In this document: positions 15,185-22,807 of the stretch, in pieces
Position numbering within the stretch: the stretch's first letter is position 1
How the letters are laid out: every line of letters begins with the position of its first letter
Assembly (NCBI GenBank): GCA_029243485.1
Contig: JAQWRY010000052.1
Span: 186,001 to 250,000, forward strand
Origin: Candidatus Binatia bacterium
GTDB lineage: Bacteria > Desulfobacterota > Binatia > UBA12015
Direction: 5' to 3'
Length of the DNA stretch: 64,000 nucleotides
Translations under genes and position numbers: made by a program
The notes under the pieces: model-generated
What the model saw: the letters and a program-made list of their open reading frames with translations, nothing else
Databases searched by the model: none
What the model was told of the DNA's origin: nothing

Positions 15185-15670
15185 TTAGCCCTCGTCGTCG
15201 GACGAGGACGACGACGAATCGTCGTCGTCTGCCGCGGCCGGCTCCGCGCACATCGCCGCGAGGCGTCCGTGACGGGAGCAAAAGCACGCGCAGCTTCTCG
15301 GACTGTGACAGGGATCGACACCGATCTCGGTCTCCGCGCAGTCGCAACCCTCGGGAGCCTTCAACTTCGCCAGGGTATTCTTGTCGCGCTCGAGACACCG
15401 CGCGCATGGCTTGCAGGTTTCCCGGCACGGCTTTCCCAGAGCGCGCTGCGCGTTGTACCAGGGCTTCGTCGGGCTGTCCTTGGCCCCCGTCCAGCTGAGC
15501 TGTGTGCACATCCCACCACCGACCGGCCGGCAACACTCCGCACAACCTTCTTCGCTCGGCGCGGTACAGCCCGCATCCGCCGCAACCACCCCGGTCACCT
15601 CGGCCGGGCTCGCGGTCGGTGCGAGCAGAGCAAGAGAGAGAACGAGGGCTGCGGAGATTCGATTGCGCAT
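15185..15670 (-). CDS. Secreted cysteine-rich protein with acidic Asp/Ser tail
   Basis: This 161-residue protein starts with a clear signal peptide (M-R-N-R-I-S-A-A-L-V-L-S-L-A-L-L-A-P-T-A-S-P-A). The mature chain has 16 cysteines, an even number, arranged in clusters such as C-x2-C-C, C-x3-C-x2-C-x2-C and C-x-C-x-C. Stable disulphides or metal binding are therefore likely. It ends in an unusual low-complexity acidic tail of aspartates and serines (the last 14 residues contain six Asp, six Ser and one Glu). I do not recognise a family. The tail could bind calcium or a surface. Gene position gives no further clue, since neighbours on both sides run in the other direction. Confidence 0.75.
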   Translation of the reverse strand: MRNRISAALVLSLALLAPTASPAEVTGVVAADAGCTAPSEEGCAECCRPVGGGMCTQLSWTGAKDSPTKPWYNAQRALGKPCRETCKPCARCLERDKNTLAKLKAPEGCDCAETEIGVDPCHSPRSCACFCSRHGRLAAMCAEPAAADDDDSSSSSSDDEG

Positions 15671-15739
15671 GCGGCCATATCTCCTACACCCCGCCCCGAA
15701 GGCAAGCGCCACCTGGCCCATTTCGCTAGGGACGTTCCG

Positions 15740-16801
15740 ATGACGACGGAACCGAATGACGTGACGCTCCGGGGTGCGGTCGGCATCCTGGCGAACCCCC
15801 GCGCGGGTGGTGACGTCCGCCGACTCGCCGCGCGCGCATCCTCCTCGACTCTGGAGAGCAAACGAAACCAGGTCACTCGGGCCGCCGTCGGCGCGCGTGC
15901 CGCCGGCGTGAAGAAGGTCTTCATTGCGCGGGACCCGCTCCGAGTCGCCGTCGGCGCACTCGAGAACCTCTCGCTGGATCTCGAGGTGGAAGTCCTCGAC
16001 GTCGGTGCCCAGCACAATGCCGACGATACCCACCGCGCCGCCGTGGCGATGCGGGCCGCCGGTTGTGGTTCTCTCGTCGTCCTGGGCGGTGACGGCACGA
16101 ATCGCATCGTCGCGCGGGCCTGGCCCAAGGCCTGCGTGGTCCCGGTCTCGACCGGAACCAACAACGTGTTTCCTCGGATGGTCGAGGCGACGCTGGCCGG
16201 TGCTGCGGCCGGACTGGTTGCCGCCGGGCGCCTCGACGGTTCGGAAGTCTCGCGCCCGGCGAAGCAGGTTCGACTGCGACGGGCCGACGGTCGCGAGGAC
16301 ATCGCGCTGATCGACGCCGGCCTGTTCGTCGATGACATCATCGGCAACCTGATGCCCGTCGAGCCCGCGAAAATCCGAACGGTGATCCTCGCTCGATCGG
16401 AACCGGCGGCGGTCGGCTTGTCCCCGATCGGCGGCCTTCTAGAACCCGCGGGCGAGAACGACGATTTCGGGGTCGTCGTGACGTGCACCGCGCACGCAGG
16501 CGGCGGTCGCCCCCTCCTCGTCCCGATCTCGCCCGGCCTGTATCGCACAGTCCACGTCGCCGGTGTACGACGCGTCCCGCTCGGCGAACCGATCTCCGTG
16601 CGCGGCCCCGGCATCCTGGCCTTCGACGGAGACCGGGAGATCGAACTCGCCCCGGACGAAGAAGCCTTACTTCGCGTGGAGCGCGCGGGCCCCAACGTCA
16701 TCTCCGTGGAGAAGGCCCTCTCACTGGCCTCGCAGCGAGGCCTCTATCTCGACCGCGGGCCCTTCCACGATGGCCACGGCATCCTGCCGGAGTGCTGCTA
16801 G
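15740..16801 (+). CDS. AcoX-type ATP-NAD kinase-fold protein
   Basis: This 353-residue protein belongs to the NAD kinase/diacylglycerol kinase fold. The GGDGTNR nucleotide-binding motif lies near residue 115 and a V-S-T-G-T-N-N-V-F-P motif near 135. The closest named relative by pattern is AcoX, a protein of unclear function encoded with acetoin dehydrogenase. None of acoA, acoB or acoC is present here, so a role in acetoin breakdown is not supported. The ATG at 15740 is chosen over much longer upstream frames that overlap the opposing gene. The stop overlaps the stop of the next convergent gene within CTAG. Likely a kinase acting on a small metabolite. Confidence 0.75.
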   Translation: MTTEPNDVTLRGAVGILANPRAGGDVRRLAARASSSTLESKRNQVTRAAVGARAAGVKKVFIARDPLRVAVGALENLSLDLEVEVLDVGAQHNADDTHRAAVAMRAAGCGSLVVLGGDGTNRIVARAWPKACVVPVSTGTNNVFPRMVEATLAGAAAGLVAAGRLDGSEVSRPAKQVRLRRADGREDIALIDAGLFVDDIIGNLMPVEPAKIRTVILARSEPAAVGLSPIGGLLEPAGENDDFGVVVTCTAHAGGGRPLLVPISPGLYRTVHVAGVRRVPLGEPISVRGPGILAFDGDREIELAPDEEALLRVERAGPNVISVEKALSLASQRGLYLDRGPFHDGHGILPECC

Positions 16802-17439
16802 CCCGATCTCGAGCCGAACTGCTCCCCAGCGATCCAGATTGCGTTCACGGCGGATACCGAGCAGCCGGCGAGCACTAGGAACAGAATCGAGTCCAGGGCC
16901 GAGCCGACCGTCGCCATTCCCGTCAGGCCGACGAGCCCCGCGAGTCCGAGCACGAGCCGAACACCGATGAACACGCCGGCGAAGCCGGCCGAGCCCGCCG
17001 GCTCCCCCTTCTCTCGTAAACTCGCGCCCAGAAACGCGAACAGCGGCCCCCAGAAGAGTAGCCAGCCGGCCCAGTTCAAGAGCTGCGAGAACTGGTCCGC
17101 ACGCTCCAGCGCCGGCGGGAGAACGACCCGACCTTCACCGAGGCCATTCAACAGTACATCGATTAGGGTGGGATCCGAGAGGACCGGCACCGCCGCGCCC
17201 AGAAGCAGCAGCAGAGCGACAAGCTGCAGAAAGATCCCGCTGCTCACACAGAAACGGACTCGACGGGCGTCCGCTTTTAACTCGTCACACGGCGCTTCCT
17301 CCTCGAAGCGACGAAGCGATCGATAGAGATCGAAGCAGAAGTAGACGCCAAGGGTGAGAACCGTCAGGAGGACGACGCCTCCGACGGAACTCGTCCCGGC
17401 AACGCGCTCCCGCTCCGGTTCCTGAACGGAGGCGCTCAG
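16798..17439 (-). CDS. Multi-pass membrane protein (DUF4234-like N-terminus), probable CTG start
   Basis: From the first conventional start (GTG 17247) this would be a 149-residue protein with four hydrophobic segments. The same frame stays open upstream and encodes a further plausible membrane helix, GGVVLLTVLTLGVYFCFDLYRSL, followed by acidic residues. This is the T-L-G-I/V-Y type segment of DUF4234 proteins. No ATG, GTG or TTG occurs in that extension. A CTG at 17439, five bases after a GGGGGG run and one base after the ybeY stop, would give 213 residues. I therefore favour a CTG start; a one-base sequence error is the main alternative. It is downstream of ybeY in the same direction, and its stop overlaps the AcoX-like stop. 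Confidence 0.6.
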   Translation of the reverse strand: MSASVQEPERERVAGTSSVGGVVLLTVLTLGVYFCFDLYRSLRRFEEEAPCDELKADARRVRFCVSSGIFLQLVALLLLLGAAVPVLSDPTLIDVLLNGLGEGRVVLPPALERADQFSQLLNWAGWLLFWGPLFAFLGASLREKGEPAGSAGFAGVFIGVRLVLGLAGLVGLTGMATVGSALDSILFLVLAGCSVSAVNAIWIAGEQFGSRSG

Positions 17440-17440
17440 A

Positions 17441-17890
17441 TCATCCCCCCAACTCGATCGCCGCCAGAACCTCGCCTTGCCGTTTGAACATCCGGCGCTC
17501 TTCGGCGGGTGATCGTTCGTGATCGTATCCCAGGAGGTGCAGAATCCCGTGCACCAACAGCTCTCGAAGCTCGTGTTCGAGGGAGTGCCCTCGCTCGGCG
17601 GCCTGACGCTCGGCGGTGGGGACCGAGATCACGACATCGCCCAGAAGATCCGGGTCCCCCAGGTCGTCGCCCTCTCGCTGAGCAAAGGCGAGCACATCGG
17701 TCGGCCGATCCTTGCCCCGCCACGTGGCGTTCAACTCCTGCATCGCATCGTCGTCGACGAGTGCAATCGAAAGCTCGCTGGCCGCCTCGTCGAGGACGCG
17801 CAGACTCTCCTCCGCGGCCCGCTGTACGAGCGCGGATTGGCCCTCGAACCCCGGAGCGGCCGTGACGTCGACGCGCAGGTCGTCCGACAT
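17441..17890 (-). CDS. ybeY: Endoribonuclease YbeY (16S rRNA 3'-end maturation)
   Basis: This 149-residue protein carries the zinc-binding signature H-G-x-L-H-L-L-G-Y-D-H near residue 113, which defines the YbeY/UPF0054 family. The family motifs DRPTDVLAF near residue 61 and LGDVVIS near 83 are also present. YbeY is a single-strand-specific metallo-endoribonuclease that acts in 16S rRNA maturation and ribosome quality control. The gene lies 10 bases after the phoH-like gene on the same strand, a pairing (ybeZ-ybeY) conserved across bacteria. A run of six G bases just before its stop may serve as ribosome site for the following membrane gene. Confidence 0.95.
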   Translation of the reverse strand: MSDDLRVDVTAAPGFEGQSALVQRAAEESLRVLDEAASELSIALVDDDAMQELNATWRGKDRPTDVLAFAQREGDDLGDPDLLGDVVISVPTAERQAAERGHSLEHELRELLVHGILHLLGYDHERSPAEERRMFKRQGEVLAAIELGG

Positions 17891-17900
17891 ACAGCGCCCG

Positions 17901-18884
17901 TCAGAGGATACGGTCGTAGGCGGTGATGATCGCCTGGACCAGTCGGTGTCGAACCACGTCGCGCTCGGAGAACTGGCAGAACTGGATGCCCTTGACCTCC
18001 TTCAGGAGTTCGCGTGCTTCGATCAGCCCCGAGTCCCTCCCGGCCGGGAGATCGATCTGGGTGACGTCGCCGGTGATGACCGCCTGCGAGCCGAATCCCA
18101 AGCGGGTGAGGAACATCTTCATCTGCTCGCGGGTCGTGTTCTGCGCTTCATCGAGAATCACGAAGGCGTCGTTGAGGGTTCGCCCCCGCATGAAGGCGAG
18201 CGGTGCCACCTCAATCGTGCCGCGCTCCATGTAGCGCCGCGCCCGATCGACGTCGACCATGTCGTTCAGGGCGTCGTACAGCGGACGAAGATAGGGGTTC
18301 ACCTTCTCGGCGAGATCACCGGGCAGAAAGCCTAGTCGCTCACCGGCTTCGACGGCCGGCCGCGTGAGGACGATGCGCGCCACCTCGTTCCGCGACAAGG
18401 CAGCGACCGCCATCGCCATCGCGAGGTACGTCTTGCCCGTCCCTGCAGGACCAATGCCGAAGACGATGTCGTGCTTGCGCATCGCATCGATGTAGTACTT
18501 CTGGGCGATCGACTTGGGCGCGATGGTCCGCTTCTGCGCCGAGATGAAGATCGTGTCGAGGAAGATCTCGCGAAGGCGAGCGTTCCGATCGCCCGACAGG
18601 ATCCGGACGGCGTACTCGACGTCCGACGGGAACAGCGGGTAGCCCTGCTGGAGAAGCTCGACCAACTGCCGGACCACCCGCGCGGCGAGTTCGACCTGCA
18701 CGTCATCGCCACGAACTTCGATGCCCGACGGGTGCGACACGAGATCGGCGCCGGTCTCCGCCGCGATGATCTTGATGTGCTCGTCGTGGTTCCCCAGCAG
18801 CGTCGGGAGGAGGGCGGCGTCTCCGATCTCGACGATCTCTCCGGTCGGTGCTGTCTTCGATGCGGCGCGCTCGGGACTCTTCAT
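17901..18884 (-). CDS. ybeZ: PhoH-like ATPase (YbeZ)
   Basis: This 327-residue protein has the PhoH ATPase core: Walker A G-P-A-G-T-G-K-T near residue 145, Walker B VILDEAQNTT near 243, and the family segment LTRPAVEAGERLGFLPGDL near 171. The first 110 residues form the KH-like nucleic-acid-binding region found in YbeZ proteins. PhoH-like proteins couple ATP hydrolysis to RNA handling and act with YbeY. Its ATG overlaps the alaS stop in ATGA and ybeY follows at 10 bases, so alaS, ybeZ and ybeY probably form one operon. Confidence 0.93.
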   Translation of the reverse strand: MKSPERAASKTAPTGEIVEIGDAALLPTLLGNHDEHIKIIAAETGADLVSHPSGIEVRGDDVQVELAARVVRQLVELLQQGYPLFPSDVEYAVRILSGDRNARLREIFLDTIFISAQKRTIAPKSIAQKYYIDAMRKHDIVFGIGPAGTGKTYLAMAMAVAALSRNEVARIVLTRPAVEAGERLGFLPGDLAEKVNPYLRPLYDALNDMVDVDRARRYMERGTIEVAPLAFMRGRTLNDAFVILDEAQNTTREQMKMFLTRLGFGSQAVITGDVTQIDLPAGRDSGLIEARELLKEVKGIQFCQFSERDVVRHRLVQAIITAYDRIL

Positions 18885-21505
18885 GCGCCAATCAGTTCGA
18901 TCACGCGCTCGAGGGCCTTGTCGAGTCCCGACGGGTCCTTCCCACCTGCCTGAGCGAAATCGGGGCGACCGCCCCCGCCCCCGCCCACCATCGGCGCCAT
19001 CTCCTTGATCAGGGAGCCGGCGTTGAGCTTCTTGGTGAGATCTTTCGTGACGGTAGCCACCAGGAGAACCTTCTTCCCATCCGTGCCGCCCAAAACGACG
19101 ACGCCGGACTGCATCTTGTCGCGAATCTTGTCGGACAGTTCGCGCAGGACCTTCGCGTCGATCTGATCGACCCGACGGGCCAGCACCTTCACCCCACCGA
19201 CGTCCTGAACCCCGTCCAGAAGATCCTCAGACGCGCCGGAGACGAGCTTCGACTGCGTCTCCGCCAGCCGCTTCTCGAGATCCTTCTGCGAGGCCAGGAG
19301 CTTACCGAGGCGTTCGGCGATCTCCTCTTCCCCGCTCTTCAGAAGTCCGGCTATCTCGCGCAACTCCAACTCGCGTTGCCGCACGAGCGCCAGGGCGCCT
19401 TCGCCGGTGAGCGCCTCGATGCGGCGGACCCCCGCGCCCACGGCCGATTCCGCCCGAAGCTTGAAGAGCCCGATATCCCCGGTGCGGGAAACGTGGGTAC
19501 CGCCGCAGAGCTCCGTCGAGAAGTCGCCCATGCGCAGAACGCGCACGCGGTCACCATACTTGTCGCCGAAGAAGGCGAGCGCGCCCGCCGCGATCGCTTC
19601 GTCGTACGACATCTCGTCGGCGGTGACGTCCGCGTTGTCGCGGACGTGCTGATTGACCTCGTCCTCGATCGCCCGCATCTGGTCGTCGCTGAGACGCGCC
19701 TCGTGCGTGAAGTCGAATCGCAGCCGATCCGGAGTGACGAGGGACCCGGCCTGGTGCACCTGATCTCCGAGATGATTGCGGAGTGCCGCGTGCAGGATGT
19801 GAGTCGCGGAGTGATTCAGACGGGTGGCGCCGCGGTAGGCGGTGTCGATCGTGAGGGTCGCCGCCTGTCCGGTCCGGACCGCGCCGCTCGCCACTCGGCC
19901 TCGGTGAACGATCAGATCTCCGCGGGGCTTTTGGGTGTCCTCGATCTCGATCACGGAGCCATCGGAGAGTTCGATCCGACCGCGGTCTCCGGTCTGGCCG
20001 CCGGACTCCCCGTAGAAAGGCGTCTCTTCGGCGACGATCTCGACCGCGTCGCCCTCGCGCGCCTCGGCCTTCTCATCGCCCTCGACCGCGATTGCGACGA
20101 TCTTGGATTCGAGGGAGTCGACGCCGTCACCCGCGAAACGAGCGGCGATACCGGAGAAGCCGCCGCCCTTCGAGGAGCTGAAGCGTGCGCCCTCGCGGGC
20201 CCGGGCCCGCTGGCCTTCCATCGAGGACTGAAAACCGGCTTCGTCCACGGCGAGCCCCTTCTCTCGCAGAATGTCCTGCGTGAGATCGAGCGGGAACCCA
20301 TACGTGTCGTAGAGCTTGAACGCGACGTCTCCCGCGAGCGTCTTTTCGCCGCGCGAGCCGAGCTTGGCCACCTCGTCTTCGAGGAGGCCGAGTCCCTTCT
20401 CCAGAGTCTCGACGAAGCGTTCCTCCTCGCCGGTGATCGTCGCGCGGATGCGGGTGCTGGACTCCGCGAGTTCCGGATAGGCACCGCCGAGAATCTCGAT
20501 CGCCCGATCCGTCACCTTCCCGAGGAACGGCTCTTCGAGAGTGAGAACGCGCCCTTGTCGCGCCGCCCGCCGGAGCAACCGGCGAAGCACGTAACCACGC
20601 CCTTCGTTCGACGGCAGAATGCCATCGGCAATCATGACGGCGACTGCGCGCGCGTGGTCGGCAATGACGCGGAACGCGATGTCGTCGGGGCCCATCCCCC
20701 CACCGTACGGCTTGCCCGAGAGCTCTTCGGCAACTCCGATCAAAGGACGCAGCACGTCGGTGTCGTAGTTTCCATCGACGCCCTGCATGAGGGCGGTGAC
20801 GCGCTCGAAGCCCATCCCGGTATCGACGTGCTTCGCGGGTAGCTCACCGAGGCTCCCGTCGGCTGCTCGCTCGTTCTGGATGAAGACGAGGTTCCAGATC
20901 TCCATGTAGCGCGCACAGTCGGTGTTGACGCCGCAGACGTGGCCCGGCGGCTGATCGCACGTGCCCGGCCCTCGATCGACGTGGATTTCCGAGCACGGCC
21001 CGCAGGGACCGGTCTCGCCCATCTCCCAAAAGTTGTCCTTCGCTCCGAAGCGTAGGACCCGGTCCGGCGAGATGTCGGTGATCTTGGGCCACAGCGCTTC
21101 GGCCTCGCCGTCGGTCTCGTAGACGGTCGCGAACAGCTTGTCCTTGGGGAGACCCCAGACGCCGGTCAGCAGCTCCCAGGCCCACTCGATCGCCTCGGGC
21201 TTGTAGTAGTCGCCAAAGGACCAGTTTCCGAGCATCTCGAAGAACGTCTGGTGATAGACGTCGCGACCGACGTCATCGAGATCGTTGTGTTTGCCGGAGA
21301 TCCGAAGGCACTTCTGCGCATCAGCGACCCGCGGCGCGGCCGGCTTCTCGACGCCGAGGAAGACGTTCTTGAACGGAACCATCCCCGCGTTGATGAACAT
21401 GATCGACGGATCGTTCTCGGGGACGATACGCGCGCTCGGTACGATCTTGTGGTCTCGTTCGCGAAAGAAGTCCACGAAGCTCTGTCGGATCTCGGCGCCG
21501 GTCAT
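18881..21505 (-). CDS. alaS: Alanine--tRNA ligase
   Basis: This 874-residue protein has the standard length for AlaRS (about 875). The catalytic core starts MTGAEIRQSFVDFFRERDH; the editing domain has H-S-A-T-H-I-L-H near residue 570 and the zinc/editing motif C-G-G-T-H near residue 675; and a C-terminal C-Ala domain contains the V-V-G-G-G-G-G-G-R-P-D-x-A-Q-A-G-G motif. It charges tRNA-Ala and clears mischarged Ser/Gly. The ATG at 21505 is preferred; the frame runs 53 codons further upstream but that part is low-complexity. The 203 bases upstream, before the next gene's stop, hold its promoter; no T-box was recognisable. Confidence 0.97.
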   Translation of the reverse strand: MTGAEIRQSFVDFFRERDHKIVPSARIVPENDPSIMFINAGMVPFKNVFLGVEKPAAPRVADAQKCLRISGKHNDLDDVGRDVYHQTFFEMLGNWSFGDYYKPEAIEWAWELLTGVWGLPKDKLFATVYETDGEAEALWPKITDISPDRVLRFGAKDNFWEMGETGPCGPCSEIHVDRGPGTCDQPPGHVCGVNTDCARYMEIWNLVFIQNERAADGSLGELPAKHVDTGMGFERVTALMQGVDGNYDTDVLRPLIGVAEELSGKPYGGGMGPDDIAFRVIADHARAVAVMIADGILPSNEGRGYVLRRLLRRAARQGRVLTLEEPFLGKVTDRAIEILGGAYPELAESSTRIRATITGEEERFVETLEKGLGLLEDEVAKLGSRGEKTLAGDVAFKLYDTYGFPLDLTQDILREKGLAVDEAGFQSSMEGQRARAREGARFSSSKGGGFSGIAARFAGDGVDSLESKIVAIAVEGDEKAEAREGDAVEIVAEETPFYGESGGQTGDRGRIELSDGSVIEIEDTQKPRGDLIVHRGRVASGAVRTGQAATLTIDTAYRGATRLNHSATHILHAALRNHLGDQVHQAGSLVTPDRLRFDFTHEARLSDDQMRAIEDEVNQHVRDNADVTADEMSYDEAIAAGALAFFGDKYGDRVRVLRMGDFSTELCGGTHVSRTGDIGLFKLRAESAVGAGVRRIEALTGEGALALVRQRELELREIAGLLKSGEEEIAERLGKLLASQKDLEKRLAETQSKLVSGASEDLLDGVQDVGGVKVLARRVDQIDAKVLRELSDKIRDKMQSGVVVLGGTDGKKVLLVATVTKDLTKKLNAGSLIKEMAPMVGGGGGGRPDFAQAGGKDPSGLDKALERVIELIGA

Positions 21506-21708
21506 CGGAAAAACGCTAGCAGAGGCCCCAGATTGATTCGACGACCTCCCGCCCGGAGCAACCCAACGACCGGAGAATCGCCCGGGAGGGGACTCCGGCG
21601 GGCACGGGGACTTTTGCTGATCTCGGCCGGGCGCGGGAGGCACTACCGTGCCCCGATCGTGCACATCACCCCACGTCTCGACAGAGGGCCGGCCGAGCGG
21701 GGGAGCGC

Positions 21709-22722
21709 CTACTCGCGGAGGATGACGTCCAGGGCGAACCGGAGGCGCTTCAGGACCCGGCCGAGGGCGTTCTCGTGGATGTCCTTCCGAAGCCGTACGA
21801 GAACCTTGCGCTGCATGGAGTAACGCAGGGGCGCCTTGCGCTTACGCGGCGTGCCGCCCGCACCTTCGGCCTCGTCGAGCTGCATCATGATCTCTTCGCG
21901 CGGATACCCGAGCGTCTCCAGATCTGCCGGGTCGAGGGCGTCGACCAGATTTCGCACCAACGCCAGGGTCTCGGGATTCGCGGCGATCTCGCCCGCCCAG
22001 CTGCCGATCGAAGACGTGACCGGACGGTCGTGCTGGTGCACGCCGGTGGGATCCCCGAGCCCCTCGAAGCTCTCGCCGGACTCCTGGTAGTCGATCGCCG
22101 AGGAATCGAACGGAATGTCGAGGTACTCACAGATACCGCGAAAGCCCTTCTCCGGATCGGCCACGAATTCCTCGTATCGGACGTGCGCCAAGGCAACCGG
22201 CTTCTCACGCACCATCTTCGCCAGAGCCGGAACGTACCGCTCAAGGATCGGATTATGGCTGAGCGCCACCTCCCACTCGCCATCGAAGAAGGAATTCACG
22301 TACGACGTGAGAATCGCGAGCGGGTGCCGGGTGAGGATGACGTACTTCGCGTTGGGATAGAGCTTCGTCAGGAACGGAAGCACCAGCGCGTAGGCCGGCG
22401 TCTTGTCGAGGAAGTACCGCTTCTTCTCGCCGGCCGAATCGAGCATGCGGCCGTACATAGAGTCCGCATAGGCTCGAAGCGCCTCGAGGTAGTCGTCCTC
22501 GCCCTGCGGGAGGTCCTCCACGAATTCGTGGACCGCCTGCTGCACGTTGAAGGGGTCGTACGGCGCCTTTTGGACGCTGGCGTAGTAGCCCAGGTGCGCG
22601 AGAGGAGTGATCAGGTGCGGCTCCGCCCGGCCGTAAACGGCCGGATGCGCGGAGAGGATGCGCGCTAGAAGGGTCGTACCCGAGCGCGGCGCACCCAAAA
22701 GGAAGACGAGCCGTTCCTGCAT
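21709..22722 (-). CDS. Sulfotransferase family protein
   Basis: This 337-residue protein has the PAPS-binding loop at its very N-terminus (LVFLLGAPRSGTTLLARIL, residues 5-23) and the 3'-phosphate-binding motif VILTRHPLAILTSYVNSFF near residue 130. This subfamily includes bacterial homologues of tyrosylprotein and lipid sulfotransferases. The C-terminal 50 residues are strongly basic (RKRKAPLRYSMQRKVLVRLRKD) and may contact a membrane or an acidic acceptor. I chose the ATG at 22722 over a GTG at 22758 because the P-loop strand begins there. It follows the membrane sulfatase gene on the same strand at 85 bases, so addition and removal of sulfate may be linked. Confidence 0.87.
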   Translation of the reverse strand: MQERLVFLLGAPRSGTTLLARILSAHPAVYGRAEPHLITPLAHLGYYASVQKAPYDPFNVQQAVHEFVEDLPQGEDDYLEALRAYADSMYGRMLDSAGEKKRYFLDKTPAYALVLPFLTKLYPNAKYVILTRHPLAILTSYVNSFFDGEWEVALSHNPILERYVPALAKMVREKPVALAHVRYEEFVADPEKGFRGICEYLDIPFDSSAIDYQESGESFEGLGDPTGVHQHDRPVTSSIGSWAGEIAANPETLALVRNLVDALDPADLETLGYPREEIMMQLDEAEGAGGTPRKRKAPLRYSMQRKVLVRLRKDIHENALGRVLKRLRFALDVILRE

Positions 22723-22807
22723 CCCGACTCTTATAACGAACGGGCCGGGCTCATCCACGTACCCTTTTCCGCGGCCCGGTTTCGGGACCCCGGACGCCCC
22801 GGGCCCC

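Noticed and set aside
15740-16801. Acetoin catabolism operon member
   Set aside because: No acetoin dehydrogenase subunits are nearby; only the fold is supported.
21506-21708. T-box riboswitch upstream of alaS
   Set aside because: No conserved T-box sequence or specifier loop could be recognised; the 203 bases are GC-rich and mostly unstructured by eye.
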